Source: Solanum dulcamara
Taxonomy: Eukaryota; Streptophyta; Magnoliopsida; Solanales; Solanaceae
Length of the DNA: 64,000 nt
Direction of reading: 5' to 3'
Assembly: GCF_947179165.1 (NCBI RefSeq)
Contig: NC_077240.1
Span: forward strand, 2,115,501-2,179,500
Shown here: one piece after another, positions 16,467 to 27,300 of the stretch
Layout: each line of letters opens with the position of its first letter
How positions within the stretch are numbered: the first letter of the stretch is position 1
Position numbers and translations under genes: made by a program
Notes under the pieces: generated by a model
Seen by the model: only the letters and a program-made list of their open reading frames with translations
Told to the model about the DNA's origin: nothing
Database searches by the model: none

Positions 16467-17433
16467 CTAGTGATGATTGTGATGACCGGGTAACTTCTCC
16501 TTGATCTTCTCCATCATACTCTTCTTCTCATGCTCTGGAGCAGTACTACTCGACATCGCACTTGTAGTCGTTGTAGTCGTCGTCGTTCCAGTTCCAATAC
16601 CGTGTTTGTATGGTTCCTCATCCTTGTGCTTCCCACCTGTTAATTTCTCCTTTATCTTCTCTTTCAGCCCTTTCTTCTTCCTCCTCCCACCTTGTCCGTC
16701 ATCCTCTGACTGCAACACAGTAATTTAACACTGTTAAAAAGGCAAGAATAGCTATACTCCCGTCTTTGGAAGGAAGGGGGTATGTAACGAGATCATTTCA
16801 CGAAGAAATATGAGGTTAGATATGGACCTAGAAAATAGAAGTATGTCGTACAAATTGAGACAAGACAAAATAAATAATTAGCTTGAACAAAAAAATTGGA
16901 TGAGAATTGAAAGAATACATGTAGGAGACGGATTCAGAAAATATAAGATATCATACCGAGCTAGAACTTGAACTGCTGGAGCGGTGATGCTCCTTGTGTT
17001 GCTGTCGCTCCGATTGTGGTGTTTTCGGGTGCAACTTTTCTCCAATTGTCCCAGCACCAACACCTAAGCCGGTGCCAGCACCAGTTGTGAGGTGGGATTT
17101 TTCACCAACTGTAGGAGCACCAGAACCAGCACCTAAGCCAGCTGTGTGGTGCAATTTTTCACCAATTGTAGGAGCACCAGCACCTAAGCCAGCAGTGTGT
17201 GGCAACTTTTCACCAATAGTTGGAGCACCATAACTAGCCGTTTGTGGCAATTTTTCACCAACTGACGAAGCACCAGTGCTGGTAGGATAAATCGTTGGAG
17301 CAGTAGAGCCGGCAGTGGTAGCAACCCCAGTAAGGTGCATAGGGTTGCCGTACTCATCGGTCAGCTTCACTGGATGCCCGTATTGATCAGTCAGCTGAAT
17401 TGGATTTCCATGTTCATCACGTAAGTCCGCCAT
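16467..17433 (-). CDS. YnSK2-type dehydrin (group 2 LEA protein)
   Basis: An intrinsically disordered protective protein made under drought, cold or ABA and in seeds. Exons 16957-17433 and 16467-16709 join in frame: 720 nt, 239 aa. Start [11 protein letters not shown]; the Met codons further upstream are in the leader. Order of segments: two clear Y-segments (TDQYGHP, TDEYGNP) after a degenerate one (DEHGNP); a Gly/Thr-rich region with about five imperfect repeats around [17 protein letters not shown]; an S-segment (RSSSSSSS then SEDD) split by the single intron, a typical dehydrin position; and two K-segments, [16 protein letters not shown] and [17 protein letters not shown]. The C-terminus is His-rich (HHNHH). 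The repeat region is longer than in short YnSKn dehydrins. ABRE-like sites lie just upstream. Confidence 0.95.
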
Positions 17434-17574
17434 ATTCTTCACGAAAAATAAAATGGAGATCAGTTCTTGTTCTTTTTTGTTTAGAAAAAGTTTGGTGATC
17501 ATCATTTAAATTTAAAAGGGGAAGCGACGGTGGAGCATCAGCTGCTTCTGCATGAGTGAATTTAACTGGATACT

Positions 17575-17634
17575 TACACGTATGCTGGAACAGCATCCCA
17601 TAAACTGCCACGTAAGAGAATGAGGACACGTGTT
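17575..17634 (-). promoter_or_regulatory. Cluster of ABRE/G-box (ACGT-core) sites upstream of the dehydrin
   Basis: Three ACGT cores sit 145-200 bases upstream of the dehydrin start codon: at 17578-17581, at 17610-17613 (CCACGTAA) and at 17628-17631 within the palindrome ACACGTGT. Such clusters bind ABF/AREB-type bZIP factors and confer ABA response. The sites are seen; the regulation is inferred from the gene family. Confidence 0.65.
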
Positions 17635-17639
17635 TCGGT

Positions 17640-18969
17640 GTAAAACGACAAAAATGAATTCAGATAGTCTCGTTTCCTTAGGCATCATCTTCATTCTGCT
17701 CATCTAATCGACCCGTACAGGACAATACAATTCTTATACAGTAGTTATCACTATTATTTTATTTTAGATAGGCTTAAAAATTAAAGGGCATTTCCGGTAC
17801 ATCAATTATCTCAAGTTCACGCAAATTTTTTAAACAGTAAAGCTGTAACCAAACTTATCGTTAGGAGTTCGGAAAAAAAAAATAGACATGTTGTTACACA
17901 TTCATATTTTATGGCTCAAATTTGTGATCTATCAATTATAAATAAATATTGAGATAGTTTAGTAATTATTTTAACTTTTTGCTTAATTATTTTAAATAGG
18001 TTTGCGTGATTTAATTGACTATTGCATGCCATTAACATTGCTAAATTATCAAACCTCACCAAGAACATAAAAGTTCAAGCAACTCCCCGTTGTGTTTTGT
18101 TTGATATTTGTCATTCACAAGCTTTTGTATCATTGTAAACAAAAGTATATGGAAATAAGAGAAGGAAAAACTGTCTTTAGGATAGACGATTTCAGTCTAT
18201 TTTCCTTCTGTTGTACTCTTTCTGGGTGAAGTGCAATTATATTTCAGTCAAGGTGCAATTAAAACAAGAGGGGTTCGGGGTGGCTGCTTAAGAAACAAAT
18301 AATATTCCTGTACAACAACAATACTAGTTCATTGCATTTCGTATATGGTGTTTGTGAAAGGCGCAAGCTCTAACTGATTCTTGAGCACAACACTAAAGAT
18401 AAAGAAACGCCCAGACAATATATCCCACGTACCGTGGCTAAAAATTTTTACATCTTCAGGCAGACATAAATTGTCAAGATACCTGCTGCAAGGTTAGAGA
18501 GAAGTACTAGGAGCATACAAAAGTTTTGGGGATAATTTCATGCCCTTGACAAGGAACAAGCCAAATTTGAATGTACACCATGAAAAAACTACCAGCTGAT
18601 AACTACACTTTTTTTTCTTTTCCTATATAATGAATTGATCATTCAACTTGTAATGCCAATTTCTTACATTGTATACTTCGGAACCTAAACCTAAATTCTG
18701 GGAATCGACATCCGCCAGCAAGATCCTGACACTATTATGCATCCCTATAATCCTTCCAAGGTGAGAGAGCTGACCTGTGCCACCTGCAGATTTGACGACA
18801 ATGCAATTCAGTAATCAGAAATGAGAAGATACATTAATAGAGAAGCACCTTCGTGAGTTATATCGATCAGAACATCAACTGCACTTCAGAGGAATATAAT
18901 ATGCAACAGAACAATATAATATTCCCAGATAAAATTTCTTCGTGAAGAGAATTTATGTTGTTACCATTA
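17640..18969. other. Spacer between the dehydrin promoter and the RING-gene 3' end
   Basis: No gene. The right end probably holds the 3' UTR of the RING gene. Read on the minus strand, a GT just after the stop codon (about 18964) and a CTGCAG acceptor near 18787 could form a 3'-UTR intron. Confidence 0.45.
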
Positions 18970-21900
18970 TCATCCACCAAGCGTTACTCCTTTGCTCGAT
19001 CTTGTCCAGAAAAACCCCTTTTTCCTAGTAGAAGGGCTCTCGGAAAAGGATTTTGACCCCTTTGAACCAAATGAAAAATGACGCAGCAAGAAGGGCTTTC
19101 CTGAAGAGCTCTTCATGCTGGAACTTGAGCTCATCTTGAGACGCCTTCCACCATGACCACTACTTTTCTGTCGATCAAATAGAGCAAGATTGCCACTAAA
19201 ATCACTGTCAACAACCCGATTCCTGAATCTCTTTCGAGCTTTCAAGTCCATCTGACTTTTCAATGCTTTTTCCGACATCTTCAATGCCTGCTTCTCCCCA
19301 AAAGTACAAACAGGACAAGCTGGGTCATACTTGTTGATTTCTGGCGTCATACTCTCCAAACACTCGGCATGGAAAACGTGGCCACAAATAAGTACAGAAA
19401 CAACAGCAAGTTCATTTGAGGACCATGAGACTCTCTCTGTTAACAGCTTTGTACAAATGCCACACGTTTGGAGATCTATAGAAGGTGAACCAGAACTCCG
19501 GCCACTAGCTCTGCTCACCTTGTCACGATGGAAACCCATGGATTCACTATCAAATGACCACCTATCTCTACGAGGATTCACAAGCAGGTCAGAGAAGGCA
19601 GGAATAGACCATCCATCTGAAGATCCACCATTTGAGCCCCTGGTTGATTCATTACTCCAACCAGGGAGCATGAAGGATGACGATTCTTCAGAAATTGAGA
19701 ATGTAGGTGACTTTATCCCGGATATATGACTATCAGAAACACGTCGTCCCAGCTGGTGGCCAGAAGAATATTGAAGCAAAGGAATAGAATTGGAAGGAAG
19801 CAACTGACTTTTTGTTGATAAAGGAGATGTAGATAATGATGAAACAGAGGGATCTGATGGAAACAGCTTTAAAGGAGAGGGGCATGGAACTGCTGATGAC
19901 TCAAATGATTCTTTGACCTAAATACCAAAAGAAAAGAAATCAGAAAAGTCAAAAACATACGATACATGCCTGGAAAGTATCTTCAGTAAAACTTAAAACT
20001 GCCTTGTTCTTACCTCTGTGGAATTTCTCACAACCGATGGATCTGCAAAGGCAAGAAAAACGACTGTTAATCTTGCAATGTACAAAGAGCATATTATCGT
20101 CAACCAATACAGTACATCAGTTTCTCTTTCATGTCATATAGAACCCAAGACAGGAAACAGAATATCCTATTTAAATGTCCTTGAATTTTACAGGTCACTA
20201 GAAGAATAATGCAAATGACATTCCATTTCCTAAAGGAACTGACAAACTAAAATCACCAAACTGTTTTCCTTCACAATAAATAATCATCCTCAGCCTCTGG
20301 TCACAATCAGACCAAGAGAGTACAAAAAGAGATGTCTATCTCTTAGACATGTAAAAAATAAGACATGTAGAATCACACGTCTGGTTTGGTTAAACTCTAA
20401 CTCCAACCAAAATGTTTGGGATTCAAATCAACAAAGGAGCAATGAGGGAAAAAGCAACTGTTGATTTCCAGGCAAGAAGGCTTTGGAGTTTACCATTAGA
20501 GATGGCAATGGGGCGGGGCGGGTTCAGCTTCAACCCGCAAAAAACTTTAACCCACCCCACCCCACATAGTAAGATTTTCTATTTCAAACCGCCCCGCCTC
20601 ACCCCGCATATACCTTAACATCTAACTGTATTATTTTTCTAAGTTTAAACTTAATGTTCGTTATTAAAACAACTTATTCAATTATTGTATTACATAATCA
20701 ATGGACAAGTCCCATTTTCTTCTCTTTTTTTGTCTTTGGTAACAACAATCCATGAAATATATAACAAATTTGCTTCAGTTTCTTTTTTCAAAAAAAAAAA
20801 ACAACAAATCTTGCTGCTACTTTAGTATTGTAGTTGCAGTTTTGATTTCATGTTTGTAAATGACAAACTTAGTTATTGAAATAAATCTCTGCAAAATTAC
20901 TTACCCCAAACCCGCACCCGCTTGATTCTCTTTAAAAATGTTTGAACCCTGCCCTGCAGCACCTGCAGAAGCTTAAACCCGCCCCATCCCACATCCTCCC
21001 CACCCCGTTGCCATCCCTATTTACCATATAAAGAAATTGCAAAGCAATTGGAAAATAAAAATTCAGCACTACTTCCTATCAGCTGCAGAGAATGGTCACC
21101 AAGAGCAGAACTAAATCCATATCCAAAGAAGAAAGATATATCAAGCAGCTTAACAGAACACAAAACCATTTATTGCATAATCTTGCTTTTAGGATAAGAG
21201 AGGGGGAGGAAGAGAAAAGGCAATCATCTTCTTTCAGTAGTGATTACTTAACTAAAAATTCAAATCAAATCATTTATTCATAGAAACCAATAATGCTTGG
21301 AGACTGTGTTGCTCGGACCCGGCACTTTTGCCGCTGTACCCGTGTCGACACGACACCGACACTGGTTTGGCTACGGAATTCGTGTCAGATCCGGTCAATA
21401 GAGATCAGACACTTTGGCCGAAATTCATGACCACATTAAAGACATGGGATGGCATACCTTCAATATTATGTAGAAAATTTAACTAGTTTCTCTATCTCTG
21501 TTTCAGATGTCTTCAACATTGTTTGCTTAGCAGAGTGGTCGACTTGCCTTGCGTGTATGCAGCAAGTGGGAAGGGCTTGAATAGGTCCATAATTTTTCCT
21601 ATTTCGATTTTCATGGTTGCTGGGAAGAAGAGAGTTTAAAGAAATTGGGGAAGATGACTCAGTTTCTTTTTATTCTTTCAAGAGTTTGTTGTTTTTGCTT
21701 TTGGGTGTGCATTTTGAAACACTGGAATAATGAAGAGGTGGATAGTCACGTGCACATTATTTACAATATTATTTCATCTAAATTTTGTCCCTTATTTTAA
21801 AAAAAAAATCCACTAATGACCTGCATATACCCAATTGAACTTTCAAAATTAAAAAATTATCATAAGAGTTGCCAAGAATTGGAATGCTTAGTACATTCAA

Positions 21901-23055
21901 ATTTGTCAAATCACCGTTATAAGATTCGTGGGTAGTACCCGAATCCGTACCCACGAATCTTAAAATTTAGATCATGCCGAGTCCGACCTAGATCCATACC
22001 CATATCCGACCCCCGCACCCGAGTCCGAGCAACATAGCTTGGAGATAAAAGTGAGCAGCACAATATATCATGGATTAATTTACATAAAAAGTAGAATGCT
22101 TGGGAGATCCAAACCTTCTACTGGTCCAAGTATTTGAACCCCAACTTCATGGAAACTAATCCAAAGCTTTTAAAACCCCAAATATATATATTTGCACTAA
22201 CAGAACAATAAGATTCAAGGACAACATACATCATTTGAGCTAGTGACAAGTTAATAATTTACTTTTCCGGGATGAATGAGAGTCCAAATATTGTTGAATG
22301 ATGTAAACCAGCTCATATCTCTCTATGACAATTAAGTCTTAGGTTGGATATCTTAGACCAACCTTGAATAGCATCTCACAACATGAAACAAGAATTTAAT
22401 GATATTCTCAGTACAGCCTGCAAAAGCAAACCCCTACACATCTATCCAGTTCAGCTCTCTCCTTATGGTCTGCGAAAACTAGACTATCAACCAGGTCAAG
22501 AGCTAGACTATCCTTCATTCAATCTCATAATGCATACACATAGAATTGAACAATTCATTTGTATGCGCTTAAAACAGCATGCAAATCAGAGAAAAAGGAA
22601 AAACGGATCGCAATCACTTCAATATACAGTCAGTAATCTCACATTCCTTTTATCTTTATTTTGGACAATCATCAAGGATTAGCACCTCCATCAAGCAAAG
22701 TAAAGATAGAGCCATGTTGAGGTTTACCAGATAGAGGACGCGTCGAGTTCCCCGTGTTGCAATCAGAAGCCGGTGACTTCTGCAATGCAAGTGATCGAAA
22801 ACTATCCAATGGACTACCCTCTTCAGATGCATAAAGGGTTTCTACAGTTGTTCCAGATTTAAACCCTAATCTATCATTTCCACCAACTCCATCAGAAGAC
22901 CAATTGACTGATGTCTCCTCGCCAGCTACACGTCCCCGATTATCCCAACGAAAGCTCCATGAAGGCGAGTATCGAACATTGCTCTGTAAAGTTTCACTGG
23001 TTGATCCATTTATAACCGCTCTATCTCTAGAAGCAACACAACAAGCTGAACCCAT
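18970..23055 (-). CDS. RING-H2 finger protein, putative E3 ubiquitin ligase (At4g39140-like)
   Basis: Three coding exons, in order of translation: 22728-23055, 20014-20042 (29 nt) and 18970-19917. They join in frame to 1305 nt and 434 aa. The C3H2C3 RING has Cys271, Cys274, Cys297, His299, His302, Cys305, Cys320 and Cys323 (CGIC...CGHVFHAEC...CPVC), so it should bind zinc and an E2. The rest is Ser-rich and probably disordered, with a basic Ser/Lys-rich tail. The N-terminus MGSACC suggests N-myristoylation at Gly2 and palmitoylation at Cys5/Cys6, hence membrane attachment (inference). A 5'-UTR intron is likely (donor near 24316, acceptor just before the start codon), with a five-codon uORF in the first leader exon. 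The 2.7-kb second coding intron holds two MITEs. The substrate is unknown. Confidence 0.87.
20497..21019. mobile_element. hAT-type MITE with 8-bp target duplication
   Basis: 523 bp flanked by the direct repeat TTTACCAT (20489-20496 and 21020-21027). The ends are inverted: TAGAGATGGCAATGGGG on the left and, reverse-complemented, TAGGGATGGCAACGGGG on the right, each running into G/C-rich sequence. An 8-bp duplication and the TAGRGATGGCAA end fit non-autonomous hAT elements. There is no transposase. It lies in the RING-gene intron. Confidence 0.92.
21304..22036. mobile_element. Mutator-type non-autonomous element with 9-bp target duplication
   Basis: About 733 bp flanked by the direct repeat GCTTGGAGA (21295-21303 and 22037-22045). 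The inverted ends share GTTGCTCGGAC: TGTGTTGCTCGGACCCGG on the left and, reversed, TATGTTGCTCGGACTCGG on the right. The 9-bp duplication points to the Mutator superfamily. There is no coding capacity. It sits 276 bp from the hAT MITE in the same intron. Confidence 0.88.
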
Positions 23056-24320
23056 GCTTTCTTAGGTACAAAATGTGAAATTCATAGGCAGCTAAGAATC
23101 ACATCAATGATAACACCAGCAAGTTCACTCCACAATAAAAAATTGAGATCTAAATTTTCTGAAACAATAAAGAGAAAATGAAGTCAAAACTCACAAAAAC
23201 AAACTATCGAAACAAAGGATTGACACTCAAAACTTGTAAATGTGCTTATGTCTACATTACATAATTATTTTGGTACACAAAAAATAAGATTAAGTACTAT
23301 AAATGAAACAAAAAAACAAAGCAAATGACTCTAAACATGCGGCTTTAATACATTTTATATTACCTTGACAATCTCAAGGCAATTCAAGATCACCCGTACT
23401 CACAACAGAACATCTTATAACTATTGGTGGCATTTTAAAGACAATTCAAGACCTTACACTCAAAACTCGGACAAATCCCACATAAATCACTCACCCAAAT
23501 AAGGCTTCCTTCCAACACAATACTTGTGATCTACAGAGGATGCGCACTACAAAAGCTGGGAATCCAGGCAATCTTCAGAGAAAAAATGCTTTCTGGAAAA
23601 GCCAATATAAAATTTCATATATGCTTATAGCAATAAGTTGATAATTTTGGAATAAGAAAGTTCAAGTTTCTTTTGCTCAAAATCAGACATCAATTATCAA
23701 TTAAATGAATCCAATAATGGCTTCATCAAGAGAAAAACAATGCCACCAAAGAAAACATCACACCGAAGAATTGCAATACCATACCTGTCAATGAAACTCC
23801 AATTACCAAATCTGGTAAAACAGTGAGTAATCTCGAAGACACTTATTAATAACTAATTGCACAAAAGTACCATATGCAATAAATACAGCTCACAGGATCC
23901 ATATAACACCGCGAAAATTTATTTCACCAGGGGGAAATAATTAAAAAAAGGAACGAAAACCTAAGAACATAAAAACAGAAACTAAAGTCGATTTCATCAA
24001 CATTGCAGTGGAAACCCAGTCATAACAGTCCAGGAAAAAAGCCCTAAAAGTAAGTACCGAACACTATGGAGGTCACAGAGATCCGAAATAACAGCCGAAA
24101 AAAACAGACATAACAGTCCAGCAAATTAAACACAAATTATCTACGAAAACATCGGAATTTCCATATATATACTCATCAAACCAATCATACTCGTATCTAT
24201 TCATAAAACTTACACAGAGTTCTACAAATAAATCAATATAGATACATACAATACAACATCGACAACTACCAATATTAAATCTCCGTGAGAAAACAAACCG
24301 GCGTGATCGAACCTACCGTT

Positions 24321-24338
24321 TTACCGTTCGGCGGCCAT
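24321..24338 (-). CDS. Five-codon upstream ORF in the RING-gene leader
   Basis: ATGGCCGCCGAACGGTAA (M-A-A-E-R-stop) lies just before a probable 5'-UTR splice donor (GTAGGT at 24316). If the leader is transcribed as proposed, this minimal uORF would precede the main start codon after splicing. The transcription start is not known. Confidence 0.4.
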   Translation of the reverse strand: MAAER

Positions 24339-24399
24339 CGAACACGGCGGAGTGAAGAAGAGTGAAGGAGTTTTTAGGTGGGAAAGGAGGCGATGTGTG

Positions 24400-27300
24400 T
24401 GAGATATGTAGAGAAAGAAAAAGGTTTTAGAGTGAGAAAAGGTTCTGATTCTTCTTCTGCCCAGTTGCAGAGGAGATAGAAAGACAAGGAGGAGTGAAGT
24501 CGTTTTAGACGGCTAATTTGGAACTCCGTCCAACTATCTGTAGCACGTTCTGCCGTGAAGAATCGTTTGTTTTCACGGCGTTAAAGTGAGACATCTCAGT
24601 GGCACTGCTTTATTTGTTGTGTCTACTAAAGTTACCCTTTTTAAGCGATAAATAAATAAATCGACAATAACATATTTAGTGTAATTTATAAGAATAGAGT
24701 AATACCACGAGTAAAATTTAAAAAGGATAGAATATAAATAAATTTTATTTTTATTTAAAAAAATAAAAATAAAAATCCATAGATGTTTAGCTATAAAACA
24801 ATTCAAAGCAAGAGGAAACAAAATTAATTAATAATAAAATACGATTACAAAAGCCAAGTTAAATAAAGAAGAAATAATAGCAACGACAAATATTATGATA
24901 ATCAAAGCAAAGAGAAACAAATAATACTAAAATTTTAAAAAATAAATCATACTAATAATAATACAAAAAATAAGCTGGTTTTGCTAGAAGTGGTACGCTG
25001 CTCTTCAGTTGTTGTACTTCAGGGTTTATGTGCGCTATTTCTTTAGTTCGAAAATGTGTCAGATTGGGACTGTGAAAAAAGTGGAGCTTTAAAGCGTTTT
25101 CTTATATCATACGCGGAGTGCGCAGTACGCATTCCATAACTTACAAGGAAGTATCATAAAATTTGAGAAATTAATTTTGGGATTGATTCCTTAATTTTGT
25201 CATGTGAATGGCATATTCATCAATAAATTGCAATTAATTTGGGAGATTGTCTTCTTAATGAAATCTACAAGTTTTTTAGCCACTTTGATGCAAGTTAGTT
25301 ATTTTAAATTTATCTTTTATGCTTTAATGGTATAATTTTTATTTAAAATGTTACACATAAATATCTATTATTTTTCTTTCTCATTTCGTGTTAAATATCT
25401 GTTTTAATAGTTTCACTAATCCAAAATTACACAAAAAAATTCTAATATTGAAGGTAAATAAATCAATCATGTCGTTCTAATAAATTTCTTCTCAAATCAA
25501 TATTACTCTTACATAAAGAAAATTTTAAATAGAAGTACTACAAGTTCTTTATACAATATATAAATCTGAGGTAGAAGATATTTCTAGTAAATACAGAACC
25601 TAAAGTAAATGTTCTAACTTGACTAAAATATAATTTCAATACATTGATATGTTATAGTCGAATTTGAGAACTTGAATGTTTGTTAAATATATTTATCAAA
25701 TAATAAAAAATTATATGATCAATCACTAATTCTTAAATATCTTTTAAGCTTTTTCAAATATAGTTATGGGCAAACGACGCCGAAGCATACAAGTTTTTGA
25801 GAATATTTTCATTCTCTTCCGGTTGTCAGATTTTGGATACACGGCGACAAATTATGTTAATGAATCAACAAAGACAAATATGACTACTTCTATATTAATG
25901 ATAATGAGTCCGATTGCCTCAAACTATTACAATAATAATAATATGCCCAATATAATTTTATAGTTATAAATAAATAGGAACGTGAGTGAATGTACGCAAT
26001 ATTCTTAATTTTACCTTTTTAATGAAAAAAATATAATCTATATACTTTTTGCTCAAGTAAAATATATCAATTAATTAACTATGGAGAATAGTTTTTTATT
26101 TTTTAAATAAAAGAAGAAAAATTCACGTTGAAAATAATAAAAAAATATACAAGAAAATATAAATAATGTTTGACTATTTACCGACCATCTTAGCAAATTT
26201 CACCATTTTCTCTAACTTAAATCATTTACTCCCTCCTTTTTAATTGGTTTGACGTAGGTTTTTTAGTCCATTTCAAAAAAAAATAAAAAAATCACACAAC
26301 ATATATAAAATTTTAAAATTTATTATTTAATAAAAAATAAATCAAATAAATCGAAACGAAATAACAATACTTATATTGGTTTGCAATGTGGATGGTTGTG
26401 GGGTGGTTGGTGTGTTTTCAACAGTGAAACAAAAGGATTTAGGACTGAATTATGATGACTTTAGGTGGGGAAGAAGATGTTGAAAGTAAAGACCTACCCT
26501 ATCAAATCAAATGTGTAAAGATCGCACTAAAAATTCAAAGACAGAAAAACGAAGTGGGAAAAAAAGTAGTAATCGGTCAAAAGTAAATACTATGACTCAT
26601 TGGAAAATGTGACGTGCAAAAGTCTGTTTCCCAATCCCCACATATGTAAAGCAATTGCATCAAACCTTATGGTAAAAATTCATTTCAATAATTTCTTTTA
26701 TTTTCGAAATTTAATCGCAATATAGGTAGAAATGCAGTAAAACACCAAAGTGGAGTTATTTATTGACCGAGTAATTAATTTAATTTACTGTGAATTATTA
26801 TTTATAGCTAGTACCTCTGTCACAAATTATACGCGGTGTTTTTGTTTTACTCTCTTAAAAAAACATCAGTTAAAAAGTATTGCTATTTTATTATTATTAT
26901 TTTGTTTTACAATATAATTTTTAATATTTATTTTATTTATGTATTATCATCCAATAGATAAAATATTTATAGTTTTTAAGAATATTTTTTAAAAAAAAAA
27001 ACTAATTCTATGTTAAAAATTTAAAATAATAAAATTTTAAGATAATATAAAAGGAGTTTCTCTAAATCTAACACGTAATAAATGGACTATCGATTCTGTT
27101 TCACAACGGATACTGAATTTTACCGAACAAAACATTTAGCTTGCATATATTTCTACGTTCTTTTTTAGTTGTCATGTTGCATGTTGATTAATTTTCAAAG
27201 ATAAATTTGATTATATTAATTTGATATTTTAAAATAAAAATTTAGATATTTAAAAACTATACAAAATATACTATAAATTATAATTTTTTCATATCAAAAT

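Noticed and set aside
16501..17233. Plus-strand open frames across the dehydrin exons (Val-rich and Pro/Ala-rich)
   Set aside because: They are antisense shadows of the repetitive, biased dehydrin coding sequence, with no motif of their own.
22383..22682. 99-codon plus-strand frame in the RING-gene intron
   Set aside because: No recognisable domain; it lies in the large second coding intron.
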